Assembly: GCA_004294095.1 (NCBI GenBank)
Contig: RDZR01000059.1
Location: 1-32,372 of the forward strand
Direction of reading: 5' to 3'
From: Verrucomicrobiota bacterium
GTDB lineage: Bacteria; Verrucomicrobiota; Verrucomicrobiia; Verrucomicrobiales; Akkermansiaceae
Length of the DNA: 32,372 bases
Shown one piece after another: positions 32,081-32,372 of this stretch; positions within the stretch are counted from its first letter, which is position 1, and every line of letters starts with the position of its first letter. The position numbers and the translations under genes are program-made. Below the pieces are notes generated by a model. It made no database searches. It saw only the letters and a program-made list of their open reading frames with translations, and had not been told where the DNA came from.

Positions 32081-32372
32081 TTAAGGCAAACCAAGCCAGC
32101 GTAAAGGATATTGATGCAAATAATTTGCGAATATCCTGCCGATTCTGGATTTGTGGAAAACTGGAAATTCTTCCAAATCGTGGCGGTGGATTTCATCCGC
32201 CATGCCATATACTCGGATGATGGGCTTGGCAGATGCAATCCGCCGCCAGTGCGTTGTGAAGCGCCGGAAGCCGATGGCTTGCTTGATGATGCCAAACACG
32301 GGTTCGACGGTTTGCTTGCGCAATCCATCGAGTTGCTTGCCTCTCGCTGTATCTAACCGATGTGCCATGCGC
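32081..32372 (-). CDS. Transposase C-terminal region, IS5/IS1182-type (partial, cut by window end)
   Basis: The frame enters from beyond the window. Its first residues include LRKQTVEPVFGIIKQAIGFRRF, which closely follows the C-terminal end of DDE transposases of the IS5/IS1182 type, with the conserved Glu of the catalytic triad in VEPVFG. After FRRF the sequence no longer follows the usual 'GL.KV..EW.LV.LA.N' end. It reads TTHWRRIASAKPIIRVYGMADE and then runs to a TAA at 32081. This may be a truncated, frame-shifted or chimeric end, so the copy may not be functional. No inverted repeat was identified in the remaining 49 bases before the flavoprotein start. The identity is fairly clear for the first third and weak for the tail. 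Confidence 0.6.
   Translation of the reverse strand, partial: RMAHRLDTARGKQLDGLRKQTVEPVFGIIKQAIGFRRFTTHWRRIASAKPIIRVYGMADEIHRHDLEEFPVFHKSRIGRIFANYLHQYPLRWLGLP

Overview
The window is a dense, protein-coding stretch of a diderm bacterial chromosome with lipoproteins, a Yej/Opp peptide importer and periplasmic L,D-transpeptidase-type enzymes. I support 28 coding regions, two of them cut by the window edges; no gene-free stretch exceeds 300 bases and I see no tRNA, rRNA or CRISPR array. Base composition is roughly 50-60% GC on sampled lines. Several proteins look to me like Verrucomicrobiota types (a cyclic-nucleotide-domain/aspartase fusion, a duplicated-HTH protein, a small conserved hypothetical). 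That assignment is from memory and is an inference. Most starts lack a clear Shine-Dalgarno sequence.

Layout. 1-5269 (minus strand): a truncated unknown gene overlapping a nucleotidyltransferase, a fusion of a cyclic-nucleotide-binding domain to aspartase, an Ala-rich lipoprotein with its own promoter and terminator, rimO, and a membrane-anchored coiled-coil protein. 5429-8754 (plus): gcvP and a coupled MTH1-like Nudix hydrolase. 8860-11797 (minus): a ketosynthase, an L,D-transpeptidase/HAD-phosphatase fusion and a protein with two HTH repeats. 11953-17970 (plus): a secreted YkuD protein, an alpha/beta hydrolase, a NifU/IscU-like scaffold, an ABCG-type transporter and an EboF-like phosphodiesterase. 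17948-27378 (minus): a peptide-transporter operon yejB-yejE-yejA-oppD-oppF, interrupted between oppD and oppF by a low-GC restriction-modification pair. 27416-29400 (plus): a conserved hypothetical and miaB. 29397-32031 (minus): argH and an FAD-dependent oxidoreductase. 32081-32372 (minus): the end of a transposase-like gene.

How the genes fit together. The importer is the largest unit: its first four genes overlap by 1-4 bases, which implies tight co-expression. The Yej family is known for uptake of peptides, microcin C and, in alphaproteobacteria, peptidoglycan fragments. Two YkuD-domain proteins are also present, so a link to cell-wall recycling is possible but unproven. Both methylthiotransferases, RimO (ribosomal protein S12) and MiaB (tRNA), lie within 25 kb.

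The most striking non-gene signal is a short DNA word, TGTTAGA / TCTAACA. I count about 44 exact copies by hand against about 4 expected. It occurs in several reading frames and in intergenic DNA, forms the stem of a terminator-like hairpin, and exact copies are absent from the restriction-modification insert. It resembles in behaviour the uptake or HIP1-type repeated words of other bacteria, but its function here is unknown.
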